The notes beneath the pieces are model-generated. The model worked only from the letters and a program-made list of their open reading frames with translations. It had not been told where the DNA came from and made no database searches. This document shows positions 34,176-45,945 of a stretch of DNA of 64,000 nucleotides, in pieces (the first letter of the stretch is position 1; every line of letters starts with the position of its first letter). The stretch is from Phragmites australis (taxonomy: Eukaryota; Streptophyta; Magnoliopsida; Poales; Poaceae), in assembly GCF_958298935.1 (NCBI RefSeq), contig NC_084927.1, forward strand, positions 37,390,501-37,454,500. The letters are read 5' to 3'. A program made the translations under genes and the position numbers.

Positions 34176-36822
34176 GAGTTTACATGTCTCTCTCCTCAAC
34201 GATCCTATATATTCCAGTTATAACTAAAATATATACTATTTTTAAGATATATATATTTTTTAAGTAAAATATATACATCTTTCTGAGATATATGCGTCAC
34301 TTTCGGATATGTACATATTACTTTTTAAAATATATATACCTTTTTGAACTCCTATTGAAAGGAGAGTATGTATTTCTGTGAGTACTTAAGTGCAGACTAA
34401 GTGTGTCACATGTTATATATTTTCTAAACATCTATTTAGAGGAAGAGTATGTACTCTCCAGAGTACTTTTTTACATGAAAAAAATATAACTTCTGACATC
34501 TATGCCAACTAAGGATACATATATAATTATTAAACTCATAAACATCTAAATAGATGTACTAACAGGTTTTGAACATGATGGATGGAGACATGCATTTACG
34601 ACTCCTTCACTATACCAATGATGCTTTTACAGAGACCATAACATTTTCTTAAGTACTCCCAAGAGTACTTAAGTACAGACTAAGTGGATCACACGATACA
34701 GAGGCCAGAACATTTCCTCTTTTTAAAATAAAATAAAAAAAATCAACGAGCGTACCCTACACGCTATTGTGGCATTGTGCAGTATTGTGCTAGCCAATAA
34801 TGGTGATTTTTTGATCGATTCATCGTTCTATATCTGGGAACATTAATTAATCTACGGGTTTGCAATAAACCAGACGAGACGGGACCAGAGTTTAACTTAT
34901 CAACTTAGTTCGAAAATCGTGGTAACTAAGCTTATCGCTCCGCATCGGTAATAGAAATCGATTGATTTTCAAATTGAAATTAAAAAAATAAAAAATCCTA
35001 AATATAACTAGAGACAATTACGAGAATTACCGTGAAAAAAATTCAAAAGTAATGTCATTTGCATCATATTCCATCAGGAGAAAGTTTGAAAAAAAAGAAA
35101 AAAGTTGAAACGTATAGCTCATTTATTAACTTATGTTAAAAAAAACTTAACATATAAACACATATTTTTTCTTATGTAGGTAGTATCTTAAGAGCATCTT
35201 TAAAATTGGTTTCACTTCATTTAAAGTTTATTATTTTCTCCATAATTTTTACAAATTTCATAAGAATAAGTGAATATGATAAGAAATAGCACTATAATTA
35301 ACTTTTTCATGTATACCATTATTTTTTCTACATAAAGAATACTATAAGTAAACTAATAAAAGTGATTTTACTAATTTTGGAGGTGTGATAAGTTAGTTAT
35401 GAATTAATCTAGTTGTAATACATTTACACAATCCTGCATGTAACAATAATTATTTCATAAGTTTATGTATTTTTAAAAGACATAGGAGAATGTAAGAAGA
35501 CTAAAAATATTGGTTTCATGATTTTGAATTAGCAAAGAGTAACTATGTATTTAACTAGGTTTAGCAAATATTTTTTTTCATAGAAAATATTCAACTTTTG
35601 ATGAGTATAAATACTTTTATCATGTATATCATGTTACAAGGAAACAAATAAAATTTGTTTCATTTTATTTGAAGCTCAGATGAATTAGTTATTGATTTTA
35701 CAATGTTGAACCATTTTTTTTTACTTCACTAAAATTTGAGAAAACCGCTCAATAATTAAATCAGTAAAATTAAATGATTACCGAAGAATTCAAATGGTTA
35801 TCAACAATTCAAAAAATGCAGAAAAACCGCTCGATAAATCGCTAAATGCGGTCGGTAACCGCAGCAAACAGACCGGTTACTGTTCAGTTGATTCGATCTA
35901 AATTCTTGTTGAATTTTAAATTTGATCGAGTGAATTTTAAACGAATTATCACCAAATTTTGCTTGTTATCACGATAATCGTGATTTTCCGGTAACCACCG
36001 GTGAGCGGTTTTCAAGTTCCAAATGGTTTTGTAAAACTTGGACGGGAATAACTAACATGCGGCAGCTTGTTCATGGGGTCATGCGCGTATGTTTCTTACG
36101 TGTCCGCATGTAGGGTACGCAGTTCCAGGTGTGGATGGACTAAAGAAGATGCTATTTTTCAGTAGTCTGAAATCAGATGTTGTTTTAGTCATTTATATCG
36201 GTCGTAGTATCCTGATCAGACAATCATAGCATCGTCTTCAATCTCCCGTCTCTCTTTTCTCTCCGTGACATGCTCTCTTGCCTCGTCCGCTCCAATGATC
36301 TCTGGAGGCGCCATGCTTACTCGACTATGTCAGGCTGCATCTTTGCCTGCTCGTCGCCGGTACCGCTCATCGGCCGTCCTCCGTCGCGCCGCTCCGTACT
36401 TGTCTTCTTGTGGGCTGGACACCCATGGATCTCACTCTAAGCTCAACAACAGACAAATTCTCACTAGAAAGTCGCCACCACCAACCCAAAACCCTAATCA
36501 CGTCTTCCATCACGCGTTCATATATATTCACACCCATCGCCGACCTGAAAGGGTGAACTAATTAATTAAGCTTGCGCTTTGATCGTTTCATGCATGCATG
36601 CATCAATCTGGACCTCAGGACTTGACTAGTGCACAGCGCGTGCGACGTGCGGATGCACACCTGCGATGCGAGCGTACGAGAAGACCCACCGGCCGCCGTG
36701 TGCCTTGCACTAGCATGCATGTTAACAGTGTTGTCGCTGCCCGGGCGCCGAACACAAATAACGTGTCTACTAATTGCAACATTGTGCCAGTACGTATCCA
36801 CACATTTTTTATTGCTTAATTA
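34176..36822. other. AT-rich intergenic DNA
   Basis: There are no genes. Inverted AACCG/CGGTT motifs near 34900 and 35850-36020 (for example GGTCGGTAACCG and CCGGTAACCACCGG) resemble the interior of the MITE at 12342-12580, so a larger relative may lie here. A GC-richer patch at 36240-36760 has no family match. Confidence 0.4.
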
Positions 36823-37183
36823 GGGGTAAGATTAGTCATTTGTATGGACCGTATATAGGAGGTGGAGCAGATTAAGTAGATTTATTTTTTTAAAAGAAAA
36901 ATGTCTGATTGGTTGTATTTATTTGAACAGACTAAGTTAGGTTTCTGTTTAGTTTACTAAATCTGAGATCATATTAGTAATACAAGAGCTAAAATTCTGA
37001 TTGATTGCTAGTATAAATATTATTTTAAGACATTAACAAGTGGGTCTATCTGTATGAGAGGATGCAAGAGGTTGCATCCATCGGGTTAAGCTGCGGACGT
37101 ATAATTGCATCCGTCGAGTCAGACTAGGACAATATATGCATTCACCGAGTCGAAATCTATCTATACGGATAACCAATCATACC
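36823..37183. mobile_element. Tourist-like MITE, 361 bp
   Basis: The ends are GGGGTAAGATTAGTC and CCAATCATACC, flanked by TTA at 36820-36822 and 37184-37186. The interior contains GATTGGTTGTATTTATTTGA and GATTGATTGCTAGTATAAAT. It is a close relative of the next element. Confidence 0.8.
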
Positions 37184-37220
37184 TTAGATGCCTTAATGCA
37201 TGCATGTGTTGTGTTGCTTA

Positions 37221-37578
37221 AGGGTGTGATTGATTGTCTATATGGGTTTTGCCCCTATGGACTATATATACAGTTTGAGAAGCAGACTGAGCGAAGTCAT
37301 ATTTATTAAAAAAAAGATTATTTGATTAGTTGTATCTGTCTGAGCAGATTGAGTTGAGTTTCTATTTGATTGATCGAACCCGAGGCCATATAAACGGATA
37401 CAAAAGTTAAGACTATAATTAATTGCTTGTATAAAAATGAAAATAAACCAGATCAGACTACAGACACACATTTACATGCACCAAACCTGATTGAAATAGT
37501 ACATACAGGTTAATAAATACGCTCCTTTAAAAAATTATACGCATTCAGGCCAGGTTGCTCCGGCAACTGATCATACCC
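37221..37578. mobile_element. Tourist-like MITE, 358 bp
   Basis: The ends are AGGGTGTGATTGATTG and CAACTGATCATACCC, flanked by TTA at 37218-37220 and 37579-37581. It lies in the same orientation as 36823-37183 and shares its interior blocks (TTAGTTGTATCTGTCTGA, AATTAATTGCTTGTATAAA). Confidence 0.85.
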
Positions 37579-37672
37579 TTAGTGCGTGCATGTGTGGACG
37601 GTAAACGTACAGTACTGTGCAGTAATTTGATTGATCACCTGATAGGCAAGTGGTGATACTGTTGCCTATATT

Positions 37673-37849
37673 CAGTGGCGGAGCTTAAGAAGATAGCAGG
37701 GGGGGCCAAGTTAATGGATAAATTCAAATTCACACAAGATTTGGTGCTTTTGTTACTATATAGCTGATGAAGATTAGTATTTTCTAAAGAGAAGTTCTTA
37801 GCCTAGGGGGGCCATGGCCACCTCTGGCTATAAGGAAGCTCCGTCCCTG
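37673..37849. mobile_element. hAT-type MITE, 177 bp, with perfect 8-bp duplication
   Basis: The ends are CAGTGGCGGAGCTT and AAGCTCCGTCCCTG, imperfect inverted repeats with the CAG/CTG limits usual for hAT elements. CCTATATT is duplicated exactly at 37665-37672 and 37850-37857. The perfect duplication suggests a fairly recent insertion. Confidence 0.92.
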
Positions 37850-38753
37850 CCTATATTTATTAAGGACTCGCTTTCAGGTACTGTACTTAGTAATGATACG
37901 AAGGGGAAGACGGTACAGAGATAATACGACAGAGTGAGCTGCAACAAAGAGAGGAGATAAATAAAATAATACTACTCATGAGTACGAGTACAGAGAGACA
38001 AAGGTTCGTGGCTAGATATGGTACGGGGATATACAAGTCAAGTCGATCGCCACCGGGCCGGGCCGGGGCCCGGGAGGAAGCAGGTGATTGCATGAGTACT
38101 TGTTGAACAATCGTACAGGTAGATGATACACAAGGGCAAGATCGCCATTCCACGAGAGCTACAAGCTAGGACTAGCACCAACTATGATTCCATCCAATAC
38201 AACGGCAAGAAAGCAATGGCAGAAGCAGCAGTGGAGTTCCTGGCTCCTGCATGCAGCGAGCGCAGGGCAGGGAGGGGAGAGGATCACAGGCCCCACGGCG
38301 GGAGATCACATGACAGCCAGGCCTCCCCTCCCCTCCCTTCTCCTCTGTGCCGCTAATGATCGTCGTCCGCGACAAACCCAGAACCCAAGAAACGCAACAG
38401 AAGCAGCAGCTCATCGATCATAATACCCACAACAACAACAGCAGCAACAATGTTCACTGCTGCTTGCTCTCAGTAAGTGCACAAAAAAGCACAGGACAAA
38501 ACCAAAATACCTCCTAGAACATGCATGATGCATCCGCGATGATGCATGCGATGCACCACACCACCAAAAAATTTCTAGTCACAGCCTCCAAACCCGATCC
38601 CCAACAATTAATCACCTTATTTACATCGAGGTCCCTGGAGCCGGATTGCAGATGCTAGCTAGGCTGGGCAGACGGGTCAATGCGCGTCGTCTTCGAGTTT
38701 TTAGCCTTGACCGGCCATCGAGCTCCGGCTTAATTTGTCCAAACGACAGATGA

Positions 38754-40469
38754 TCACCGGGAGGAGTCGCCGCTCCGGTGATCGGAGACGAGCGCGTGGA
38801 TGGCGCTCGAGAGGCTGTTCACGGCCGAGATGAGCCCCGCGAAGCCCTGGCGCCGCACCTCGGTGCGCTCTTCCTCCAGCCGCAGCCGGCGCTCCTCCAG
38901 GTCCAGGAGCTCCCGATGCCTCCGCTCCCTCTTCTCCTCGCACGCCACCATGGTGCGGGCCAACACGGTGGCGCTGCGAACCACGCTCGACCCTAGCCGG
39001 TTGAGACGCCGGCGCTTCGGCTCCGGCTCGCCATCCGACCCCCCGTCGTCCCCGGACTCCGACGAGCCAGACAGCTCCTCAGCTACAACAAAACGTAACA
39101 ACAGTGAGTCACAAGGTTCTTGAGCTCAATGTACACTACAGTCTACAGCAGTTGGCATATACAAAAACATGCAACTGTCACTCAGATACGCAGATAGTAG
39201 ATAGTACAACTACAAACTACATGCATGAGGAGAACAAAAGGTTCTTGCATGCTTGCACAGATGCTCCAAACTTTCAGTCTTTACAAATGGATCTTGCCAA
39301 GGCCTTTACAAAGTGATTGCAACCTTTGTTTCTTTGCAGCAGTCAGCAGAAGATGAGTGAGCAACGAGCCATAATTTTTCAGTGAACCCCCATAAACTAG
39401 CAGGATTCGCCACCTACTTTGCCATGCATGAGCTGCACCGCAGCTTTATTCTCGCAGCATTATTACCACTACCACCCCCCGGGAACCAACAGTAAAAAGT
39501 TAAAAGTGCCCCCCGCAGAGGTAAATAATTACACCAACTCAACGCAACGCGAGTATCCGATCACCCCCAATCATAACGCTCGGCTTAAACAACCTACGGG
39601 CCCACGTGTCAGTTGAACAAGCAGTAAATGGATGGATAGATGTAACAGCTGCTGATATTAAAGTACGGGCGCGCGCCGACCATACCGGAAACCGACGTCG
39701 CCGGCGGCGCCATCGCGGCCGGAAATGGCAGAGGAGGCGGCGGAGGAGGACGGGGCTGCGCGAGGAGAGGCTTCGGCGGGGAAGGCAGTGGTGGTGGAGG
39801 AGGTGGCGGCGGCAGCGCGAGCGGGGGTGGCGGGGCGACCGCGATCGCCGCGCCCCCGCGGCGCGCGGCGCGGCGGGAGAGCACGTCCGTGAGCGCGTCG
39901 AACACCTCGGGCGCGAGGTTGGTGGGGAGGTTTCGGTCCTTCCGCTCGTGCCGCTCCATGGTCCAGTAGGACGGGAGGGCCCCAGCGCCGCCGCTGCTGG
40001 CGGCGGTGGCGGTGACGCGGGACTCGTAGTCGCGGACCTTCTTGTAGTCGCGGAGGAGGTTGTCCCACTTGTCGTTGCACTGGTTCTGGCTTCGGAGGCA
40101 GCCGTGGTTCCAGCAGTAGTTCTCCACCCACTTCCACCGCTGCTCCGCCGACCGCGGCGTCGTCGGCGACCCCGGGCCGGCCGCCGCGGCCACCCCTCCT
40201 CCCCCACCAGCCCGGCGGTCGTCATCCAACCTCTTAGCGGTGATGAGGATGAGCGTCTCGTGGAGGGTCCAGTTGCCCTTGCGGTAGTCCCGCGGAGCCG
40301 ACGCCGGGGACGGCGGCGGCGGCGCTGGCGCGGAGGGCGGCGTCAGGTGAGGTTGCAGGTGCTGGTGCGGGCGGAGGAGCGCGAGCGGGGACGCGGTGGC
40401 GGAGGAGGAGGGCGAGGGGTCAGAGGCGGCGGACATGGGGGCCGGCTTGGCTACGGTGTTGGCCGACAT
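38754..40469 (-). CDS. ASR3: Trihelix transcription factor, ASR3-like
   Basis: It is a nuclear DNA-binding protein of the trihelix (SH4-like) group; Arabidopsis ASR3 represses immune-response genes. Two exons, 39686-40469 and 38754-39082, join across a GT-AG intron to give 370 residues. The N-terminal 60 residues are Pro/Ser-rich. The trihelix domain (about 61-150) has the conserved tryptophans in GNWTLHE, RWKWVENYCW and CNDKWDNLL, interrupted by a Gly/Ala-rich loop. A very Pro-rich stretch precedes the intron. Exon 2 has a PKRRRLNRLG nuclear-localisation-type basic patch and a charged coiled coil (RERRHRELLDLEERRLRLEEE) typical of the family's C-terminal helix. The first ATG is used; a second in-frame ATG lies 11 codons later. 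A long frame on the opposite strand is a compositional shadow. Confidence 0.9.
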
Positions 40470-42213
40470 GAGATGAGCGGGCTACGGTGCTTGGGTTGGC
40501 GCGCTGGCGCTGGGCATTGGGATGCGAGGGTGGTAGTGGTGGTGGGCGTCTCTGGAGTGCTTGGGTGCGGCCGCGGCCGAGGGGAGGCCCGTATTTACAT
40601 GCCACGGCGTTCAGCTGTGGTGCGGCCGCGTGCGAGGTTTTCCCGTCGGTTTAGTGGTGGCGTCAAGTGAAGTCAGTGGCAGAGGGTGAGTGTGCAGTGC
40701 AAGGTTAGGAGCGTGGCAGAGTGTTCCATGTGAGTGGGGGCTGATCCTGAGCTCCTCCTCGCCTCATCGCCTCATCGCATGTCAGGGTGCGAGGGGAGGG
40801 TGGGAGAGTGGCACTGCCAGAGCGATGATCGTTCACGTTCACCCTTCGTCTTCTCCTCGGCTTCGCCCCCATCTCCTCCTCGTTTCCCGTTGCTTCTTTT
40901 CAGTTTTACAACGTCGATTACGCTTGCAATAGACAAAAGGGGCTCATCAATCAACACGTGCCCTTTGTTAGTACTAGCTATGCGTGCAAGCTTACTAGGG
41001 GCTGATCACTCTGGCCAGGTATATTAGCCAGCAGCACCAACGGGTGCCCCGCAGCTGCCGACGTGTCGTCCTCAATTCCGGGCACAACCCGGGGCCCCTC
41101 CCAGCATTGGCCGGCCACGCCATTTCCACCGCGCAGAGTACGTTATTCCGCCTAGGAAAAAAGACTCACTGTTGCGAGTGATTGTGCTTGCTTGTAGATA
41201 GGCAGAGCGCGCAACACCGGAGCTGTCGCATGAATAGTGCTGGAATATATCTTTTGAATGTGCTCGAATGTAGTATATCTCCAATGTTGTTGTTTTTTAT
41301 ATAAGAAACTCTATGGGGAAAAAAAACCACGCAGCGTCAATTCCTTAAAATCATACATGCACTTTTTATCGAGGAGCCTTTTCACCGGCACTATGGCCCT
41401 TGTCTAGTATCTACACATGAATCTAGTATCTTAGAAGGAAAATTATACTTCATGGCAATCATTTACTTTACTAGCAAAAGTCCCCACAAGTTGCACACTT
41501 AGAACCAGAAAGCACCCCTAGGCTCAGGTCCACACCAGAAATTCTAGTTGTAGATGTGGCACTTTGGCCTTTATCATATTCTTTTAGCAAGCATTATGTT
41601 AGACTTGGGACTGCCATTGGCCTCTCTTTTTCTTCCAACTCTTGAAGCCTACAAAATGAAGGGGGAATGAATGGAAGGAATGATCTTATGTTCATCCCTA
41701 GCGAAATCGCCCTACCACCGTAGCATATCACAGCTAGTAATCTCACTCACTACAACGACCACTCTTCACCAAATTGTGGCCTTTTGCTAGCTCGTAGAGA
41801 TGTTGGTTGGTTGCCTTTTGTAGCATAAAGAAACCTAACTGAACCGGAGCTAACACGCAAGCAGAAATGCATGAGATGTTTTCAACTTTTTTTAAAGAAA
41901 AAGGGCGGCCGGAGGCGTTTGGGCTGAACTGAATGGACATGGGAGTTACGCAGGTTTTACGGCCCAGACTGTTACTGCCTTCGTTCTGACGCGTGTGATG
42001 TGCTCTGTGGAAGTGAAACGCCTGATAAGTGTGGTTGCAATACAGCAGAGTGAAGTTAGCTGGGCTAAGCCTTGAAGAAGACACAACAAACAGCGGCGCA
42101 GAAGTAAGTAGTATCACTAGGACTTTGACTCTAACACAAATAAACAGTTTTTCTCTAAGAAAATTACAGCAGCCAAAAATTAAAACATATTTTTTTAGTC
42201 AATAAAAAGAAGG
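40470..42213. other. Upstream of the trihelix gene; intergenic
   Basis: It contains the presumed trihelix promoter (CT-rich and GGCGGG-type patches), then sequence with no gene. Open frames such as 41743-42117 (minus) show no family signature. Confidence 0.5.
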
Positions 42214-42219
42214 AAAAAA
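42214..42219 (-). terminator. Pol III terminator
   Basis: Six T residues on the minus strand directly follow the discriminator base of the tRNA-Ala-like gene. Confidence 0.65.
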
Positions 42220-42318
42220 TGGAGGTGCGGGGAATCGAACCTCGTGCGTACCGCATCTTGCGAAGCGTGCGCTCTCTCGCAAGCGAAGCGAGCGCCCGAC
42301 CATCTGAGCTACACCCCC
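42220..42318 (-). tRNA. tRNA-Ala(CGC)-like gene with duplicated anticodon arm
   Basis: The minus strand has a paired acceptor stem (GGGGGTG / CACCTCC), an A-box-type D arm (TAGCTCAGATGG), an anticodon arm CTCGC-TTCGCTT-GCGAG with anticodon CGC, and a T arm containing GGTTCGATTCC (B box). The discriminator is A and a T6 terminator follows. It spans 99 nt instead of 73. About 26 extra bases between anticodon and T arms contain a second CGCTTCGC, 23 nt after the first, so the anticodon arm appears tandemly duplicated. The T stem has one mismatch (A where G is expected). A tRNA-derived pseudogene is the simplest reading. Transcription is possible, since both internal promoter boxes and the terminator survive. 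It is not the intron type known for plant tRNA-Tyr or tRNA-Met. Confidence 0.7.
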
Positions 42319-42919
42319 TATGTTTTACAACTGGAAACAAAATGAAGTATTTGTGCTCGGATTTGGATTGTAGGTCTCGGAGTCGGGACGTTTCAAGATT
42401 GAAAATTTGGGATTCACCGCTGGTTTCCACTAATCACAGTACATTCACAGGACACACAGATGAGAGAGATCAACTGTTGTTATTTCATCAAGACAGAACA
42501 CTAATCATTCCGTTAGACTGGGGTACGGCCACCAGTCTTGATATGCGGTCCTTATAGCAAGTTTTGATCTGCACCTACTTCTTGCCTTGCGAGGTTACGG
42601 GCTAATTCTTTGCTAAGATATCGAACAAGTAGATCTTTTAAATTCCATGAAATTACCAGCAAGTTTTAACCTCGAGTCCCTGATCAATGCTATGGCTGCA
42701 GAGCTCGGGGCCGCGTCATTCCGAGCCGCGCCGGCAAAATTTGTCTTTTCACTTCTCCCTCTTCCGAATGAATCTGAGTATGGAAATTTTCTGAGTGCTG
42801 TGGCGCTGCAACACCCGTCTCTGCCATTTTTCTATAATCATTTCCTTTGTGGTGATCTGGAGCATATAAGGAATTGTTTGTTTTTATTAGACTGTGAAAA
42901 CAACTTTTGAGGTTATGGT
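42319..42919. other. Intergenic DNA, unrecognised open frame at 42647-42910
   Basis: A plus-strand frame of 87 codons has an unremarkable composition but no domain I can name and no splice partner. It may be the upstream part of the LINE remnant that follows. Confidence 0.35.
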
Positions 42920-43309
42920 TTGGTATGGATCTGCCGATCGACTAGTTGGCAGATGTGGGAGTAAGACTCTGACTGTTAAGCTTTTGGGTGTTCTGGTTGA
43001 TGTGCTAACTAGACACGGTTGCTGATGGGGTAGCATTGTTTGATGTGGTTGTAGCTTGGTGGCTCAGGAGTGTCGAGTTGTATGTTGTTGTATTCGTCGG
43101 GTGTTTGCTGCTTGGTCGTGCCGTGTCGTCTGGTTGTTAGGGGTGTGGGGTTCTTTTCCTTTTGTTCTCTTTTGTCTTGCGTGTGATCTGGTCTCCGCGA
43201 ATTGTATTGCAGAGCTTGTTAAGATTTTCAGTCCAGTTTTCCTTATAAACTAGGTCACTTTTCTTCTTAATACAATGACGCGCAGTTCTGCTGCGTGTTC
43301 GAAAAAAAA
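42920..43309 (+). mobile_element. LINE 3' end, 5'-truncated
   Basis: This T/G-rich stretch ends TTCTTAATACAATGACGCGC, AGTTCTGCTGCGTGTTCG and A8. That is the layout of plant L1-type LINE 3' ends (TTAATA, then GCGCAG...CTGCG, then poly-A). No reverse transcriptase is present. The left limit is uncertain. Confidence 0.6.
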
Positions 43310-43814
43310 CAATTTTTATAAGTTGAAGTGGAAACAAACAAACAGTTTTTATAAACTGGATTCTACAATATAATTATTAGATGGTTATAATTCCATTGCT
43401 AAATTATTATAATCCCACAATACACTCTCCACGAGCTTTCCTCAAATTTTTGATTTGCAAAAAGATCAAACTGCCCATCAAACTTGAAGTGGAATTACAC
43501 ACCCGATACCCCTCCTTTACCCCGTACTCGTGCGCCACTGCCAAACGCCGCCGCCGCCGCCACTCTCTTCTCCACTCCCCCCTCCGCACCACCCGCACCC
43601 TCAACTCCCTCTTAGCTACACGCTGCTCCTCCTCTTCGACATTCCTCCGTGTCACCCCCTTCATCCTCCTCGGTGCCACCCCTAACTTCCGCATCCTAAC
43701 CCCCGCGCTGTGCCGCGCCCGCCAGCCCTTAGCCGCCGCCGACCTCCTTCGCTACATGCCCACCCTCCTCCTCAACCCGAATCTGAGCGTTGCTGTCGTT
43801 TCCTTGCCGACCGA

Positions 43815-44214
43815 GCTAAGGTGCAAGCCATCTTCCCCAACCCCGGCTACCGAGTGCTCCTGAATGCCTGGGCGATCAATAGGGACCCCAAACACTGGGA
43901 CGACGCGGAGACGTTCAAGCCGGAGCGTTTCGAGAATAGCGTGGTCGACTTTAGGGGCACGGACTTGGAGCTCATTCCGTTCGGGGCGGGGCGGGGCGGA
44001 AGATGTGCCCCGGCGTGGCATTCGCGCAGGCCATCGTGGAGTTCGCGCTGGCCGCGGTGGTGCTCTACCACTTCGACGACGAGCTCCCGTCAGGGTGGCG
44101 CCCGGCGACATGGACATGGAAGAGGAGACGGGCGTGGTGGTCCGCAGGAAGAACGATCTGTACCTGCGCCCGGTCGCCCGTGTACCGCCGCCCGATACCG
44201 CGCTGGCTGCCTAG
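43815..44214 (+). pseudogene. CYP71-type cytochrome P450 C-terminal relic
   Basis: Three successive frames encode the P450 C-terminus: [20 protein letters not shown] and [12 protein letters not shown] (PERF region), then the heme-binding block FGAGR...MCPG and [20 protein letters not shown], then [20 protein letters not shown]. The heme block is split by an expansion of a GGGGC repeat (about 43985-44000) that adds five bases. A one-base loss near 44094 shifts the frame again before the last block. The N-terminal two thirds (membrane anchor, I helix, ExxR) are absent. The group is a haem monooxygenase of secondary metabolism. This copy cannot make a working enzyme. Confidence 0.85.
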
Positions 44215-44374
44215 GCTACTACCATTTGCACGATTCATTCGTGCACTGCGTGTCTAGCTTTATGTGCAACCTGATTCATTCGTGCACTAATAAGTACTCT
44301 ACTCAATAGAAGATCTAACTGGGTCGTAGTAAATTGGTTGTTTTTTGCTTTGTCAGCTGTGCGAATGCCTGTGA

Positions 44375-44492
44375 CCTTGAGCCTACGCACGATCATTTCT
44401 TAAAAGTAGGCATTTAAATTCGTCTCTAAAAGGACTCGAACTTATATGATTTAGATGTACATCTACACCTTTAACCAACTAAGCTTGTGAGG
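44375..44492 (-). mobile_element. tRNA-derived SINE
   Basis: On the minus strand AGCTTAGTTGGTTAAAGG (A-box region) is followed about 35 nt later by AGTTCGAGTCC (B box), then an unrelated body GACGAATTTAAATGCCTAC. The spacing suits a Pol III promoter, but the arms do not fold as a tRNA. Confidence 0.55.
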
Positions 44493-44948
44493 TGAATTGG
44501 GTAGCGTGTAGGCTACAGATGCAGGTATCTAGCAAGCAGAAGCAACCAGCGAGTATCCTGATCCAAATTTACTAGGCATTCAACGAACAAACACGAAACC
44601 ATCGCCGGCTCGCACATAAAGATGGTTCGACCACCATATTCATACCAAACAGAGTTAATCACTGTCCAACAACAAGAGCTTTGGATGCAGATCTCTTTCA
44701 GAAAAGAACAAATAATTCTAACCATAACATGTCTTTTCATCTGAACTTCCTGGAGCACAGGATTTCTGTACCTTAACATTTTTTTGAAGGATTTCTGTAC
44801 CTTAACATTTGTGCATTATTGTTGCATATGTCCGATAATTTGTGATACATGCACTCTAAGTGCATAATTATTTATCTGCAATGAACCATGATTCACAATT
44901 TGCCCTTTTGCAGGATAAATATCTCAAGGGGTGAAGACCGTGGAGTGC

Positions 44949-45122
44949 CTCAAGAGTTTTTAGCTGCTCCTGGTACTGCAAAACCATCTGTTTCAGGCTG
45001 CCAACTTCCTGAGTCTTCATATCAAACCCTTCTTGGCGTTCATGTTGTACCGCAACACCCCAATTCAGAATCGCATTATCTCGCAGAATTATTGCCAGTT
45101 GCTCCTTTAGCATCACATTTTC
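44949..45122 (-). pseudogene. Orphan exon of a CUE-protein-like gene
   Basis: The minus-strand exon starts after a TAG acceptor and encodes ENVMLKEQLAIILRDNAI, then VAVQHERQEGFDMKTQEV and LKQMVLQYQEQLKTLE. It is a coiled coil that I recognise from the C-terminal part of plant CUE-domain (ubiquitin-binding) proteins. The donor position reads GAG|GC where GAG|GT is expected, and the following intron or exon sequence is not recognisable. No CUE domain or other exon was found within 1 kb on either side. It is a lone fragment just downstream of the adenylate kinase gene. Confidence 0.55.
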
Positions 45123-45945
45123 CTATGGAGAAGTAAAAAAATACATCCACTTGAGCTTAGACACATGAGAATTTAAGAATCTCACAAATCAAACTGGTTC
45201 AGTATGGAAACACAGGCAAGACAGTGGCTCTGTTTAGTTGTAGTTTCTTCATTCTGTTCTTGTATGCTTCAGTAAAATAATCTGGCAACATATTCTGCTC
45301 TAGCTTTGACACCAGTTTAGAATTTGAGATTCACCTGGTTCTGGGAGTGATCGGTGGATGGTTTATTATTACTCGTCCCATGCCCATTTCTGTCTCAAGG
45401 TACCGGCAGCAACTAGAACTTTAGATACATTTCACACAAGATGCATGTATACGATCAGCTGACACCCAACATTTTGATGCTGATTCGTACCGCTTGACCG
45501 GAATTGACGCAAGTACCAAAAGCCTCAACAAGTAAATGAAAATTTTCAATCATATCCGTAGTGATTCCATCAGAATGCTTTGAAACAGAGAGGTCTCCAG
45601 CTTTTATAGAAAGACAAAGGTCCTGGTTCCTTCAGAATGGTTGCGGTGTCCGGTGTGTATCTCTTTTGACAAGCATAATTGCATTGCATGATGAAGGATA
45701 CAAATGAATGTCCCAAAAACGTTGGATAATTATTCCTTGCCTTTTACAGACTTTTCATTCGAGAAGAACTACCAGCACACTCATCAATATTGCACATCGT
45801 TGACCAATCAACTCTACAATTGAGTGCTACACTAAAATAATTTAGACCCCCCAATGAACTACTTGTAGAGATAGAAGGAATGCTCATCAACTAACTACTT
45901 TTGACATAGGCTACAAATGTGTAATGTGCATTCCTAAAACAAAAA

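Noticed and set aside
39606..40670. 354-codon plus-strand frame opposite the trihelix exon
   Set aside because: It is an Arg/Gly-rich mirror of the GC-rich trihelix exon and has no domain or splice context.
42647..42910. 87-codon plus-strand frame as a gene
   Set aside because: No family signature, no splice partner and adjacent to a LINE tail.
44375..44492. Possible tRNA-Lys gene
   Set aside because: Internal promoter boxes are present but the acceptor and anticodon stems do not pair.
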